From assembly GCA_008828725.1 (NCBI GenBank), contig MEHQ01003857.1, forward strand, positions 171,715-235,714: a DNA stretch of 64,000 bases, given 5' to 3'. The notes under the pieces were generated by a model. It saw only the letters and a program-made list of their open reading frames with translations, was not told the origin of the DNA and searched no databases. This stretch comes from Saccharina japonica (taxonomy: Eukaryota > Sar > Phaeophyceae > Laminariales > Laminariaceae). This document shows positions 46,401 to 56,665 of this stretch, in pieces (within the stretch, counting starts at the first letter, position 1; each line of letters starts with the position of its first letter). The translations under genes and the position numbers were made by a program.

Positions 46401-49400
46401 CTTTTTTTTTTTCCTTCATGATTCCACATCCAAATTTACACAAGATTTGTTCAAGCACCAAAACCATTTCGGTATTTCTGCTCTTTTCTGTCTTCTCTCT
46501 TTTTGTATGCTATTGTTATGTTGATGTTTTTTTTTTTATGTTTCTCTTTTATTTTCAATAGACGCCACTCCTACGGATGGGTATAACCGTGAAAGCTCTT
46601 CTTGCTCCTCTCTCCTTCGCTCTCCGATATCCCAGGGGCTGTGCTATTCTTGCGTGTTACTTGCCGATATCCAAGGGGGGGGGTGTTATCTGGCGTGTCA
46701 ACACTTGTGTAGGCGACCCTATTCGTAAACACCTTTAGTCGCTCTCACAGCTCCCTCCGACCCCCCCCCCCCCCACCCGCGCCGCCCCCCCCCCCCCCCC
46801 CTGTGCTCCGTCTCGAGAGGGATGCGTGGTCAATGGTTCAATGACCAAGGCAATCAACAACTGGTGCCCCCCCCCCCCCCCCCTGTGCTCCGTCTCGAGA
46901 GGGATGCGTGGTCAATGGTTCAATGACCAAGGCAATCAACAACTGGTGCCCCCCCCCCCCCCCCCTGTGCTCCGTCTCGAGAGGGATGCGTGGTCAATGG
47001 TTCAATGACCAAGGCAATCAACAACTGGTGCCCCCCCCCCCCCCCCCTGTGCTCCGTCTCGAGAGGGATGCGTGGTCAATGGTTCAATGACCAAGGCAAT
47101 CAACAACTGGTGCCCCCCCCCCCCCCCCGCATCCCCGCCTCCGTCCCGGCATTGTAGGGATGCGAGGGTCTATGGCCATACGACTACGGCCATGCATGGC
47201 ATGAGTACGCCCTCCCCTTATCCCCGTCCGCCTCCCGCCTCCCGCCTCCATGCCCCTGCAGACCGTAGATTTCGACGCGCAGGACGACTCCTTCATGGCC
47301 AAGGTCCTGGTGGATGCGGGTGCCCAGGACATCCCAGTGGGGACCCCCATCTTCGTCACCGTAGATGATGCCGAATTTGTCGCGGCCTTCAAGGACTTTA
47401 CGGTTGCGGCGGAATCTGAACCTGAAACCGCCGAACCCGTCGCCGCTGAAACCGTCGCCGCTGCCGAACCGGCACCGGCGCCAGTTGTCGTGGCGGAGAA
47501 GGAGGTGATAGTGGCGGTGGCGGCGGCTCCGGCGCCGGTACCGGTGGCGGCGGTGGTGGCGGCGGAACCGGTGCCGGTTGGGGTGGAGGCGTCTGGTGAG
47601 TTCCCGGAGTGTTTTTGTTTGGAGGAGGGGGTTTGGTGGTGGTGGTGGTGGTGAGGGGGGGGGGTGTACTTCATTTTCATGCATGGCCGTAGTCGTACGG
47701 CCATAGACCCTCGCATCCCTACAATGCCGGGACGCAGCATGTCGGATTTTCACCGACCAGGCAGACATTGCTAGCACCAAGCGCGAAGCGCCGGGGAAGG
47801 GGGGCGGTGGTGGTGGTGTTGGTGTTAGTGATGGTGATGTATGGGAGGGGAGACCTATCTTTTAGTGCTTGGAGAGGCCTTTTTGGCCTCTTTTTATTCT
47901 TACCTTTATGAACTACCGGCAGTTTTTGTGGAGGGTGGGCGGTTAGTCGAGAGGTCGAATCGTGTTCTCCTATGTATAATACCACGTTCCACGCAACTTG
48001 CAAAATTGAGTATGACCTATTCAATCGGTCGAACTCACAGCTAACGTATCATCTTTGTAATATTTTTTACAAAAATATCAGATACCCCCCTTTGCGAGTA
48101 GTGCATGCCGGGGTTTGGTTGTTGGGATCATTGGGTGCTGGTGGTGGGCGGTGGATGGGTGAATGGGTGTTGGTGTCAGTGTTCTGGTTGTTGGTGTTGT
48201 GGGTGTTGGTACTGTTGGTGTTATTGGTGAAGGTGTTGTGGTTGTGTTGGTGCAAGGTGATGTGGTGCTGGTGGTCGTGTTGAAAATGTTGTTGGTGTTG
48301 TTGGTGGTTGTGTTGTCGGTATCGATGGTGGTGTTCTTGAAGGCGGTACGAGTATACAGTCTTAGTGGTTATTCTATACTCCTTCGTTGGCACATTTCTG
48401 GAGATTATTGTTATATAGCGATTCATTCGTAAAGTTGAAAAAAAATGCTTGATGAGTGATCACCGTTTTTTTTCACCTTCCTTGACGATTTTTTTGTTCC
48501 ATTCCCTCCCCCCACCCTCTACAACATCGGTAAAATGAACCTTTCGGCTGTTTTTTTTTCCCCGCAGCTTTTTTCCCGCTATCATATACATGGAATACCC
48601 TCTAAAAACTGACACATTGCTGTCTCTGGTGTCGGACCCTTCGTTGGAACGTTCCTGGAAAGTTAGGTATGCTATTTCATTTTGTCAAGTGTACGTGTTG
48701 TTGCCGAGCCCTCTTGGGGCTTCAGAGCGGGAAATTTCCGAGAAAAAATGACGATAGCAGCAAGCATCGGCCACTACGGCATACTGAGGGGTGAGATCGA
48801 TCGGGTGTCCGATTTACAATGCAAGGGGTCGAATATATGTATGTACAGCACGGGCGCATCATGCTCCTATCCTACCTGTACTACTGGCGCTCACGCTGGT
48901 TGGCAGACAGTTGAAAGCACCAAAGGCATCGTTAGTTTTGGTCGCTATCCATTATATCCCCTTTCATCGCTTGAAGGGGGTTCGTCCCAAAGAGATCACG
49001 TAACCCTTTTATTTCTGCTCTGCACAGAAACAAACATCTAAATTTAACTTGGAAGAATTTGTCTAAATTCGAAGAATTTCTCCCGAAAAAGGGAGTGGGT
49101 TAGTTGGTGAAAACGTATGATAAAAATTGCACCAACTCAGAACAGGGTCCGCACGAACGGCACTTATGAGACTGTGGGTGTGTTTTTTTTGTTGCTTCCT
49201 CGTCTCGCGGTGTGTTCTCACTTATGAACTGGACCTTGCACCGCACCCACTCTCTCTCTCTCTTTCTCTCTCTCTCTGGTGTTGGTTCTTGCTCCCGGTT
49301 GAACCGTTTTTGGTGCACTCTTGACAGCAGCAGTACCGCTTGTGTTTAGGAGAGACTGGGGAAGTGGTGTTAGCGGAAGCCCTTTGGCGCACAGGTGAGC

Positions 49401-49574
49401 GTTTTTTTTTCTTGTTTTGGGTGCTCGTCTTCTTATTTTTTTTGTTTTCTGTTTTCTTGCTTGTTTTTGGCTGCATTTGTTTGCATCTTGTTCTGTTGTG
49501 TGTGTGTTTCGTGTTTGCTTTTGTTTTTTTGTTGTTCTCCTTGTTTTTTTGCTGTCGTTTGTTTACCTGTTTGT

Positions 49575-49612
<38 letters not shown>

Positions 49613-50503
49613 GCGTTTTCGATAATTTTGTATTGTGTTGTGCTGTGTGTTTTTTTCTTTGTGCTTTGTGTTTTTTGTGTTTTTGTGTTTTGTGTTTTTG
49701 TGTGTTTTGTGTTTTTGTGGGGGGGGCTTCCTAGCGACGGCTATTGCTCTCTCTATGTTTTTGTTGTTGGCGGTGGCGGTGGCGGTGGGGGTGGGGGTGG
49801 GGGTGGGGGTGGGGGTGGGGGTGGGGGTGGTGCTGGGGTGGCGCTGGTGCTGGTGCTGGTGGTGTTGGTGTGTGGTGGTGTTGGTGTTGGTGCTGTTGCT
49901 GTTGTTGTAGTTGTGGTCGTTGATGTTGTTGTTCTCGCCTCATCTCATGTCCAAAACCGTGTGTCCGTGGACAGAGGACAGGCCAAAAGCGGAAGAAATT
50001 GTCCCAAACCGGCAGACATTCCAAACTCGTAAAAACAAAATGGCCAGTCTTCGGAAGCTTCGCGAAATCTCGCTCCCTCGTACCAGGTATCATAAAATAT
50101 TCGTAGCCATACCCTTCCGACTGCATTGAAAAGCTCTCGCAAAAAAAAATAAATAATCCTGATAGCAGAAAACCTCATTTTAAGTTCCCCGCGAGCAAAA
50201 GCCGCTGAAATGGTGCTAAAAACAACCTTTCAGAAATTTAAGATCGTGTTCCCATTGGCATCGGTGGAAAATAAACGGAGTCAAATCGAATAAATACAAA
50301 AATCAGTCAAATACGCATAATATCAGAAACACATGGTGCACCCTCTCTTATGTGTGTTTTGACGTTTTCGACCTGCCGTTTCTTTTGTTTTTGTTTTTTC
50401 CTTCCCGTCCCAACCTCCTCCTCTGAACGTCAGGTTGTCCGCCGAGCAAAATAAGTACATCGAGCGTTTCGGACCCACGCTTCAGCAGCCCTTGGATCTC
50501 TGA
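43434..50503 (+). CDS. Mitochondrial lipoyl-domain protein related to pyruvate dehydrogenase E2/E3BP, no catalytic domain, five exons
   Basis: Exons 43434-43611, 45537-45643, 47262-47595, 49975-50086 and 50434-50503 give 801 nt (266 residues plus TGA), with phases 1,0,1,2 agreeing at each junction. Residues 1 to about 45 are Arg- and Ser-rich with few acidic residues, like a mitochondrial presequence. A lipoyl domain follows (about 54-138): [31 protein letters not shown] with lipoyl-lysine K94, then [12 protein letters not shown]. This closely matches PDH E2 N-terminal domains. Next is an Ala/Pro/Glu/Val linker (about 145-205), then a basic tail ending [20 protein letters not shown] and six further residues. 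No peripheral-subunit-binding domain and no acyltransferase core (DHR.VDGA, GGTFTISN-type motifs) is seen on the plus strand before the next gene. The tail resembles the E3-binding end of KGD4/MRPS36 (from memory). Exons 1-3 are secure; exons 4-5 rest on phase, splice sites and length only. Alternatively it is the 5' part of a full E2 whose later exons I missed. Confidence 0.8.
44505..44725 (+). repeat. GGTACTCAGTACCAAGGTAC-type palindromic minisatellite (lipoyl gene intron 1)
   Basis: About eleven units of 18-24 bp built from GGTACC and CAGTAC half-palindromes. Confidence 0.8.
45043..45535 (+). repeat. CTGCTGCTT/GATGCTCGT trinucleotide-rich array just before lipoyl exon 2
   Basis: TGCTGCTTCTGCTGCTGATG-like 24-30 bp units over about 490 bp. 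The array runs up to the acceptor at 45536, so it supplies that site's pyrimidine tract. Open frames of Leu, Ala or Gln/His runs are artefacts. Confidence 0.8.
45660..46320 (+). repeat. GATCTACAGATAGATCAT-type array and repeat G (lipoyl gene intron 2)
   Basis: 45660-46060 has about 20 GATC-centred 18-20 bp units interleaved with fragments echoing the preceding exon-intron border (GACAAAGCGGCCAGGCTCGC near 45765; GTTGTGAGAAG). 46060-46290 is repeat G (CCCACCCGGCAACGTGAGCT). Confidence 0.75.
46790..47130 (+). repeat. 82-bp tandem array of repeat F plus poly-C, four units
   Basis: Four near-identical units of TGTGCTCCGTCTCGAGAGGG, ATGCGTGGTCAATGGTTCAA and TGACCAAGGCAATCAACAAC followed by 16-18 C. 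Single dispersed F copies lie at about 159-220, 4305-4375, 12357-12416, 22230-22281 and 63263-63325. Confidence 0.9.
47140..47215 (-). repeat. Repeat E terminal fragment
   Basis: CCGTCCCGGCATTGTAGGGA and GGTCTATGGCCATACGACTA, ending about 45 bp before lipoyl exon 3. Confidence 0.65.
47650..47800 (+). repeat. Repeat E 5' fragment beside poly-G
   Basis: TGCATGGCCGTAGTCGTACG, CCCTACAATGCCGGGACGCA and GCTAGCACCAAGCGCGAAGC, starting about 60 bp after lipoyl exon 3. Exon 3 is therefore bracketed by inward-cut E fragments in opposite orientation. Confidence 0.65.
48110..48345 (+). repeat. GTTGGTGTTGTGG-type G/T-rich repeat
   Basis: About 235 bp of TTGGTGTTG/GTGGTGTTG units nearly lacking A and C on the plus strand (lipoyl gene intron 3). 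Confidence 0.7.
49577..49900 (+). repeat. (TTG)12, then GGTGGG-type G-rich array (lipoyl gene intron 3)
   Basis: A perfect GTT run at 49577-49612, TGTGTTTTTGTG repeats to 49720, and GGCGGT/GGTGGG 6-bp units at 49760-49832. The strand bias persists to about 49950, 25 bp before exon 4. Confidence 0.8.
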
Positions 50504-50703
50504 AGTCTTTGGTTTTTGATTTTTGTGTCTTGTGTTAATTCGCTTCCCGCCGCGCAGGACATCGGAAACCGCCGCGCAGGATATCGAAACCCAATATGTA
50601 TGTGCTTAAACCCGTTTAGAATTGCACCCCATTTTTCGGGGGGGGGGGGGGGGGGGTAAACTACTTGGAATTGGTGTGGGATGGGTTTGCCAGCAGGAAC
50701 AAT

Positions 50704-50901
50704 GGTTTATGCAGGGCTGTTAACGGTTCAGATTGGACCTCGCCGGCCGAGTCGGGTCAGAGTGACCTGGCCCGACGCGTGATATATTGAAAACCTCCTG
50801 ACCCGATCCGACCCAACCCGACCCGACCCGTGGGATTTTGAAGGCCTGTTGAATCCGGCCCGCGGGTCGGATCATGACCCATGAATGGCCCTGGTTTTAT
50901 G
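50704..50901. mobile_element. hAT-like MITE (family Y), copy 2, with 8-bp flanks
   Basis: The element 50712-50893 starts CAGGGCTGTTAACGG and ends ATGAATGGCCCTG. It is flanked by GGTTTATG (50704-50711) and GTTTTATG (50894-50901), seven of eight matching. The interior GACCCGACCCG runs match the copy at 25017. Confidence 0.7.
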
Positions 50902-50999
50902 AACGTGCACCGGCGTTTTGGGAACAAACTTCTTGGAAATAGAGTGGGCTACGTTCGGCGGTACGAGTTGAAGGGTGAAATACAGGCTTCTTGTTTTTT

Positions 51000-51290
51000 T
51001 TTTCGAAGTGTGCCGGTTCGGGGTGTAACGCTTTTTCGATAATTCCGCCTCCTTTTGGTCACGTGGAGGATGTTTCGGTACGCTTTGGTAATCCCGCCGC
51101 ATTTTTTGCATGTGTGGAAGAGTTTCGTAAGAACGCCTTTCGTGATTCCGCCGCATTTTGGCGACGTATGGAAGAATTTCGTGACGATTTAGTAACCCCG
51201 CCGTCTTTTGGCCATGTGGAAGAATTCCGTAACGTTTTTTTTAATGATTCCGCCGCTATTCGGCTGATACGTACGTGGAACTATTCTTAA
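51000..51290 (+). repeat. GTAACGCCGCCGCATTTTGG-like ~45-70 bp repeat
   Basis: Four to five units sharing GATTCCGCCGCATTTTGG, CATGTGGAAGAGTTTCG and TAACG. They keep one frame open without protein-like content. Confidence 0.6.
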
Positions 51291-51379
51291 AAAAAACTAT
51301 TGTTCGGGCACATCAGCCGGGGGTGGGGGGGACCAATGCTGGGGATGGAACTTGGAGTGGGCCCTGATCACACATACTA

Positions 51380-51805
51380 TTATGTACGCGTAGGAGACCC
51401 CGGTTTGACCCCTTGGCTGGCCGCCCCCTACACTGAGGCCAGTATAATAACCGTTCTACAATCGGGGTTGCAGTTAAGGATTTCTACTTGAGCCAGTATA
51501 GTAACCGTGCTACGGTGCGGGTTGCAATTAGGGGCTATAATGGAGCCGGTATGAGAACCGTGCTACGGTACGGCTTGCAATTAGGGGTTATACTGGAGCC
51601 AGTGTAAAAACCTTGCTACGGTACAACTTGCAAATTAAGGTTTATAGTGGAGCCAGTATAAGGACCGTGCTACGGTACGGGTTGCAATTAGGGGTTAAAC
51701 CGGAGCCAGTATATTAACCATGCTACGGTACGGCTTCGGTACGGGTTGCAATTAGGGGTTATATTGGAGCCAGTATAAGAACCGTGCTACGGTACGGCTT
51801 GCAAT
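51380..51805 (+). repeat. ~58-bp tandem repeat, about seven units
   Basis: Units share GAGCCAGTATAAGAACCGTG, CTACGGTACGGCTTGCAATT and AGGGGTTATA. The first 60 bp resemble the 36700-37230 array. Confidence 0.8.
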
Positions 51806-52262
51806 TAGAAATTGACCGTATAATATCAACATGGAAGATAAGATAACATACACCCCCTCCGACGGGTGAGTGTCTTAAGCCAAACGACTCTTCTATCGTA
51901 GCTCTCGTCGGGGATAATTTATTACTTTTACGAAAGGGGGAACACAGGCCCACAACTACCATGGGGGTGCTATACTGTCCCAAAAGGTTGAAATAACGGT
52001 TGAAGACAGGATTTGTGCTGGAGAGAAAAAAAAGCAACAAGTTTTGATACTGTAAAAAAAACTCACAGCTGAATCTGAAGAACAAACATTATTAGCTCTT
52101 TCTATCCCAACAATGATCAGTTTGTTGACTGAAGAAAACGTTATTTATACAAATAAAGGTGCGGGTGTAGCGGGTGTAGATGAATTCATTCATGCAGAGA
52201 AATGAATTCATTCATTCAGAGAAAGGGGGAGAACAGTATGCAAGAGTGTATCCCTCTCTTTT

Positions 52263-53004
52263 GACGCATGCTACGGTAGCCTGCATGCAGGTGCACCATG
52301 CTTTTTCTGAGAGTGGTCACATTGAAGAGCTAGATACCTCACCCGAAATCAGGTTTTGGGAGAAAATCAAAGTGCTACCCGGTCAAACATCCCCGCGGTC
52401 CGTGGCCTCAGGGCCCGTTTTAACGAAGAAGAAAAAAAAACAATTTGGAATAAAAAAAATTCAAATCCGCTTTTCATTGGTCAGAACCCGCACCACCACC
52501 CAAGATTATACCCCAAGATCCAAATATTGGGTGCTGGTACGTGTGTTGATACGCTTTTCATTGGCCAACACACGCACTAAGGGCCCATCTTAACGAAGAC
52601 AGCAAAAATTCAATTTGGAAAAAAAAAAAAAAAAATCGCTTTTCATTGGTCAACAAACGCACCAGTACCAATTTTTATGCCCCAAGATCCTAATCTTTGG
52701 TGCTGGTGCGTGTGTTGACCAATGAAAAGCGGAGGTCAACACACGCACCAGCATCAAAGATTAGATCCTAATCTTTGGTGCTGGTGCGTGTGTTGACCAA
52801 TGAAAAGCGGATTTGAATAAACAAAATTCCAAATTGATTTTTTTTCTTCTTCGTTAAAACGGGCCCTAATATGGGCCCTTAAGTATGCAGTAAAACGATT
52901 TGGAACACAAGAATGAAAGTCGACCGATTTTGGGTCAAGGAGGCCGATCGTTTCAGAAAACGTTTTAGCCAAAAAGTAAGTGTCACCTCTATCGCAGCAC
53001 GAGT
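52263..53004 (-). mobile_element. MITE family B, copy 9, with family C insertions
   Basis: The outer B ends are GACGCATGCTACGGTAGCC and ATCGCAGCACGAGTC. Between 52409 and 52880 lie two to three C copies joined head to tail: AGGGCCCGTTTTAACGAAGA at 52409, AGGGCCCATCTTAACGAAGA at 52579, AACGGGCCCTAA at 52859-52870. A duplicated AGATTAGATCCTAATCTTTG junction sits at 52760. Confidence 0.75.
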
Positions 53005-53051
53005 CTTTCGTCAAATGTATCCGGTAGCCCAACCGGGCCCCAGTGACAATC

Positions 53052-53302
53052 GACGCGTGCTACGGTAGAGGTAGCACGTATTGGCTGAATCGTTTTCTGA
53101 AACGATCGGGCTCCTTAACCCAAATTCGTCGGACTTTTATTTTTTTGTGACGAATAATGTTTCGAGTATACTTCGGTCATGAGATTTCTCATCCGGCAGC
53201 ACTTTTATTTTCCTCCAAAATCCTTTTTTCGGTGAGGTATAGAGCTCCTCAAGTGACCCTTATAAGACAAAAACATGGTGCAACTCTATCGTAGCATGCG
53301 TC
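53052..53302 (+). mobile_element. MITE family B, copy 10, complete
   Basis: GACGCGTGCTACGGTAGAGG and CTCTATCGTAGCATGCGTC. 251 bp with all family landmarks and no insertion: a good reference copy. Confidence 0.85.
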
Positions 53303-53479
53303 AATCCCAGGGACAGAAAATTGCCTTAGAAGGCAAAAAATTAAGGGGTAGACACACGTTGATAGTGAATCTTCACGGAGGTTATATGTGCTTGGCGCCT
53401 ATAAAGCCGACCAGTAGTATTCACTATTCACCCGGTAGGATATTTCCGGGAAAGTTCCGGGAAAATTACAGTCACTAAT

Positions 53480-54166
53480 AACGCGTGCTACGATAGAGAT
53501 ATCACCTTTTGGGTGAAATTATTTCTGAACGATCGGGCTCCTTACCCGAAATTCGTCGTTTTTTCATTTTTGTGACGAATAATGTTTCAGAACATACTTC
53601 GGTCATGAGATTTCTCATCCGGAAGACCTTTTAACAGCCGATTTTCCTAATTGAGAATTGCCTTTCCGATGAGAATGGAAATCGAGTTTAGTACTTTGTT
53701 ATTGTTTAAGAGTTGTAGTACGCTCACGATCAAAATTTGACCTAGAAAATATGTTCCTCGATGGTAGGTATCGATCCACGAAAAAAAAACTGAAATCGGC
53801 CATGACAGGCTCGAAAAATCAAGGATTTAAGGGAATTTGAATTTATGAGCGAGGTCCCTCGCCCATTAATACAGATTTTCTGGGATCCTCGATATCTTGA
53901 GACTGCCGATGCTGATTTCGTTTTTTTTTTTTCGTCGTCGACGGGTGTCACAACTGACAATAGTTTACAGTGAAAAACATGACTTTAAGAGAAGTACATC
54001 TCTTGCAATTCAAAAACCAATATTTTCGATTTTCATTCTCATCGGAAAGGCAATTCTCAATTAGGAAAATCGGCTGTTTTTTGTTCTCCTCCAAATTTAT
54101 TGTTTCGGTGAGGTATAAGTGAGGAGCTCAGAAAAAACAGGGCGCACCTCTATCGTAGCATGTGTC
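53480..54166 (+). mobile_element. MITE family B, copy 11, carrying a 446-bp element with 45-bp perfect ends
   Basis: The outer B ends are ACGCGTGCTACGATAGAGAT and CACCTCTATCGTAGCATGTG. The insert 53633-54078 begins AACAGCCGATTTTCCTAATT and ends with its exact reverse complement; the arms match for 45 bp (to GAGAATG). The B sequence resumes with TCTCCTCCAAATTTATTG. The insert has no recognisable transposase. Confidence 0.85.
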
Positions 54167-54539
54167 TAATAGTGTGTAGAGGTACATCGTGGTCCGCAGG
54201 TTCGTGAATAGTTCTGAAGCCGACCCTCCGACCCGAACCCTGACCCGAACCCTATGCCAGTGGCCAGTGCTGGGATGCTCTGCTTGGTAAGACTCTAGGT
54301 TGACTCGGTCGGCTTGGATGCTGTGCTTGGAAAGACTGAGACTTCTAGGTTGGCTCGGGATGATATGGCGCTGGGAAAGGCTCCAAGTTGATTGAACCGC
54401 GTATAATATACCCTTGTGGATAAAGCTTAGCGGGAAGTAGACATAGAAGGAAGTTAGACTTTGCGCATAGGTTTCCTTTGTTTCTGTGGTTTTCTGCTTT
54501 CGGGAATGTGATGAGTGATCGACGTTGAAGCTCACATGC

Positions 54540-55095
54540 TGCACATTGTCGGATGGCAAAGGTGATAATAATATACCCTTAGCCAACCAGAGTGCCTAAA
54601 TTGCTACCTTAGGAAGATACTATTAATATCAAGCTTCGTCCACTACTGATAAAAGTGGTACTCGTACCCCTACCTGGGCATTGCTCGGTAAACTGCTATT
54701 ATAACGGGGGGCCATAGTAAATAGGACCTACCGTACAAACAAACACCAATATATTTAGCTATTTTTACTAACAAAATTTGGTCCTATTTACTATGATAGT
54801 CCTCTATGATACTACTAGTAATTATCCTAGTAAAGACACTTAATAACAAGGCACGCAGACAGCCACACCCCCTGGTGCAACATCAACAATGTCAGTCAGT
54901 GTTTCGTTTGATGTATTATCTTTGTAGAATACATGTTGATGTTGATGTTGGTGTTGGTGTCGGTGTTAATGGCTGGTTGCTGTTGCTGTTGACTGGTTGA
55001 CATTGTTTTTTGTTGCTTGTTGAAAACAGCTGTTTTTCCTTACTTTAGTTGTTATTATTGTTATTATTGTTCCATTTGCCATCTGACAATGTGCA
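54540..55095. mobile_element. Possible ~555-bp inverted-repeat element containing MITE A copy 5
   Basis: TGCACATTGTCGGATGGCAA at 54541-54560 is inverted relative to TTTGCCATCTGACAATGTGC at 55073-55092. The same terminus occurs singly at 9694 and 34972. MITE A (54698-54815; GGGGGGCCATAGTAAATAGG ... GGTCCTATTTACTATGATAG) sits inside. Confidence 0.6.
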
Positions 55096-55134
55096 ACTCT
55101 AATCTCAATAATTTTTAACACATATACTAAAAAA

Positions 55135-55345
55135 AATTAAAAAACAACAGCTGTGAGCTCGAGGATTTCGTCGAAGCTCATCTTTGCTAGCTGAGTGTAA
55201 TACTTCGATCGCGCGTACTTACGGATTTTATATGTCCTCATGTAGGATGTACATCCCGTATGAGGGGGACACAATCTGAGGCTGTAGAATGTACATCCCG
55301 TATGAGGGGGACACAATCTGAGGCTGTAGAATTCAGGAAGTGTGT
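55135..55345 (-). repeat. Dispersed repeat P, copy 2, with a 42-bp internal duplication
   Basis: AACAGCTGTGAGCTCGAGGA through CATGTAGGATGTACATCCCG to GAATTCAGGAAGTGTG. A TGTACATCCCGTATGAGGGG...GGCTGTAGAA unit is doubled (55250-55332), unlike copy 1 at 29655. Confidence 0.8.
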
Positions 55346-55349
55346 GTCT

Positions 55350-56520
55350 ATTTGTGGGGGGAGAAATAGTTTAAATTAAATTAAAATTAAAATTAAACAG
55401 TCTAAAATAAACGTACCAGGTATACTATAGTGTTCCGACGAGTTGACGTGATGGAGTGGGTCTACTATTTGTAGCTATGTATGGTATATAAGAAGAGGTG
55501 TGCGAGGACAGGTTTTGGAGTAAAACTTAAAAGCACCTGGACGAATTTAATTAATTACCAGGTAGGGATTTAGGTTTTTAATAGTGTGCATTATTTATTT
55601 GTACCTATAAGGTATCTTTAGTGGCAATTTGTAGGTAGGGTTTTTCCTCAACCGTTTTATCCTTTGTACCTGTTAAAGGGGGGGGGGGACACAGAGACAG
55701 GGGTATGAACCAACTAACCATGTTGACGGGAGGTATGTTAAAATCTAGTATGAATTTTCAGGGGTTTTTGGGGTGAAATGTTTGTAATAACAAGTAAATC
55801 GTGGTCAATCAGACGATTTTATTATAATAGCAGTATTATATTTTGCAGTATGTTCGTTGTCCTGATGAGATTGCATATCATACGTTGCTGCTGGTGTTTA
55901 TGGTTTCGTGAGGGCTGCGATCGTATGTATGTGTTGTTGGTGTTATACGATTTCGTGAAGGATATAGGTCTGTGGTTATTCTGAAACAGTGGTATCGAGG
56001 TCAACAACAATAGTTAATAATAGATGTTTAGGTTAGGGTGCGTGGCAGGGGGGGGGGGAGAGGGGGTTAGTACGTAGGGTAGATGGTGGGGGATATATTG
56101 TATTTACTATTAATAGCATGTTGAGTACATTTTCATCTCGGGGGTGAAAAAGTCAGGGCGGAGATTATGTTTTATATATAATATATACCACGGTATATCA
56201 TACCTATTAATATCAAGCATCCCTGAATACTGGAATAGCTTATATATCATACGTACAAGTATAGCAGCCCCCCCTATGAATGCCTATACCGACCAACTCC
56301 TAACCGACGTTTCACCGATCAAATATGAAAGTAAGTGTGACATTTATGTACTTGTTATTACTATATTTATGATCCTTGCCATCCTTAATTATGTACTAAT
56401 ATTAAAAGCATAAGCTTCAACATTGATCACTCACAAACATCCCCTCTCCAGAACAAGAAAACCCACGGAGTAACAAAAAAAAGGAGCCCTGTGCACGAAA
56501 CCCACCTCCCCGTTGTCGAA
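55350..56520. other. A/T-rich intergenic DNA without recognised features
   Basis: G runs at 55679-55689 and 56050-56060. Short open frames of no recognisable family. Nothing supports a gene. Confidence 0.5.
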
Positions 56521-56528
56521 AAAATCGC

Positions 56529-56665
56529 CGTGCTACATACGATAGAGGTATAAGGTATACCCTTTTTTGGCTGAAACGTTTTCTGAATGATCGGGCTCCT
56601 TAACCCAAATTCGTCGGAACTCCACGTTTGTGTTGCAATATTCGTACGAGCAGAGAGCTCAGAAA
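56529..56665 (+). mobile_element. MITE family B fragment, copy 12
   Basis: CATACGATAGAGGTATAAGG, TTTTTTGGCTGAAACGTTTT and AACCCAAATTCGTCGGA, then GAGAGCTCAGAAAA. The 3' half is mostly deleted. Confidence 0.65.

Noticed and set aside
49340..50032. 230-codon open frame rich in Phe, Cys, Val and Gly
   Set aside because: Created by TTG/TGTTTT and GGTGGG low-complexity DNA; only 49975-50086, in another frame, is taken as an exon.
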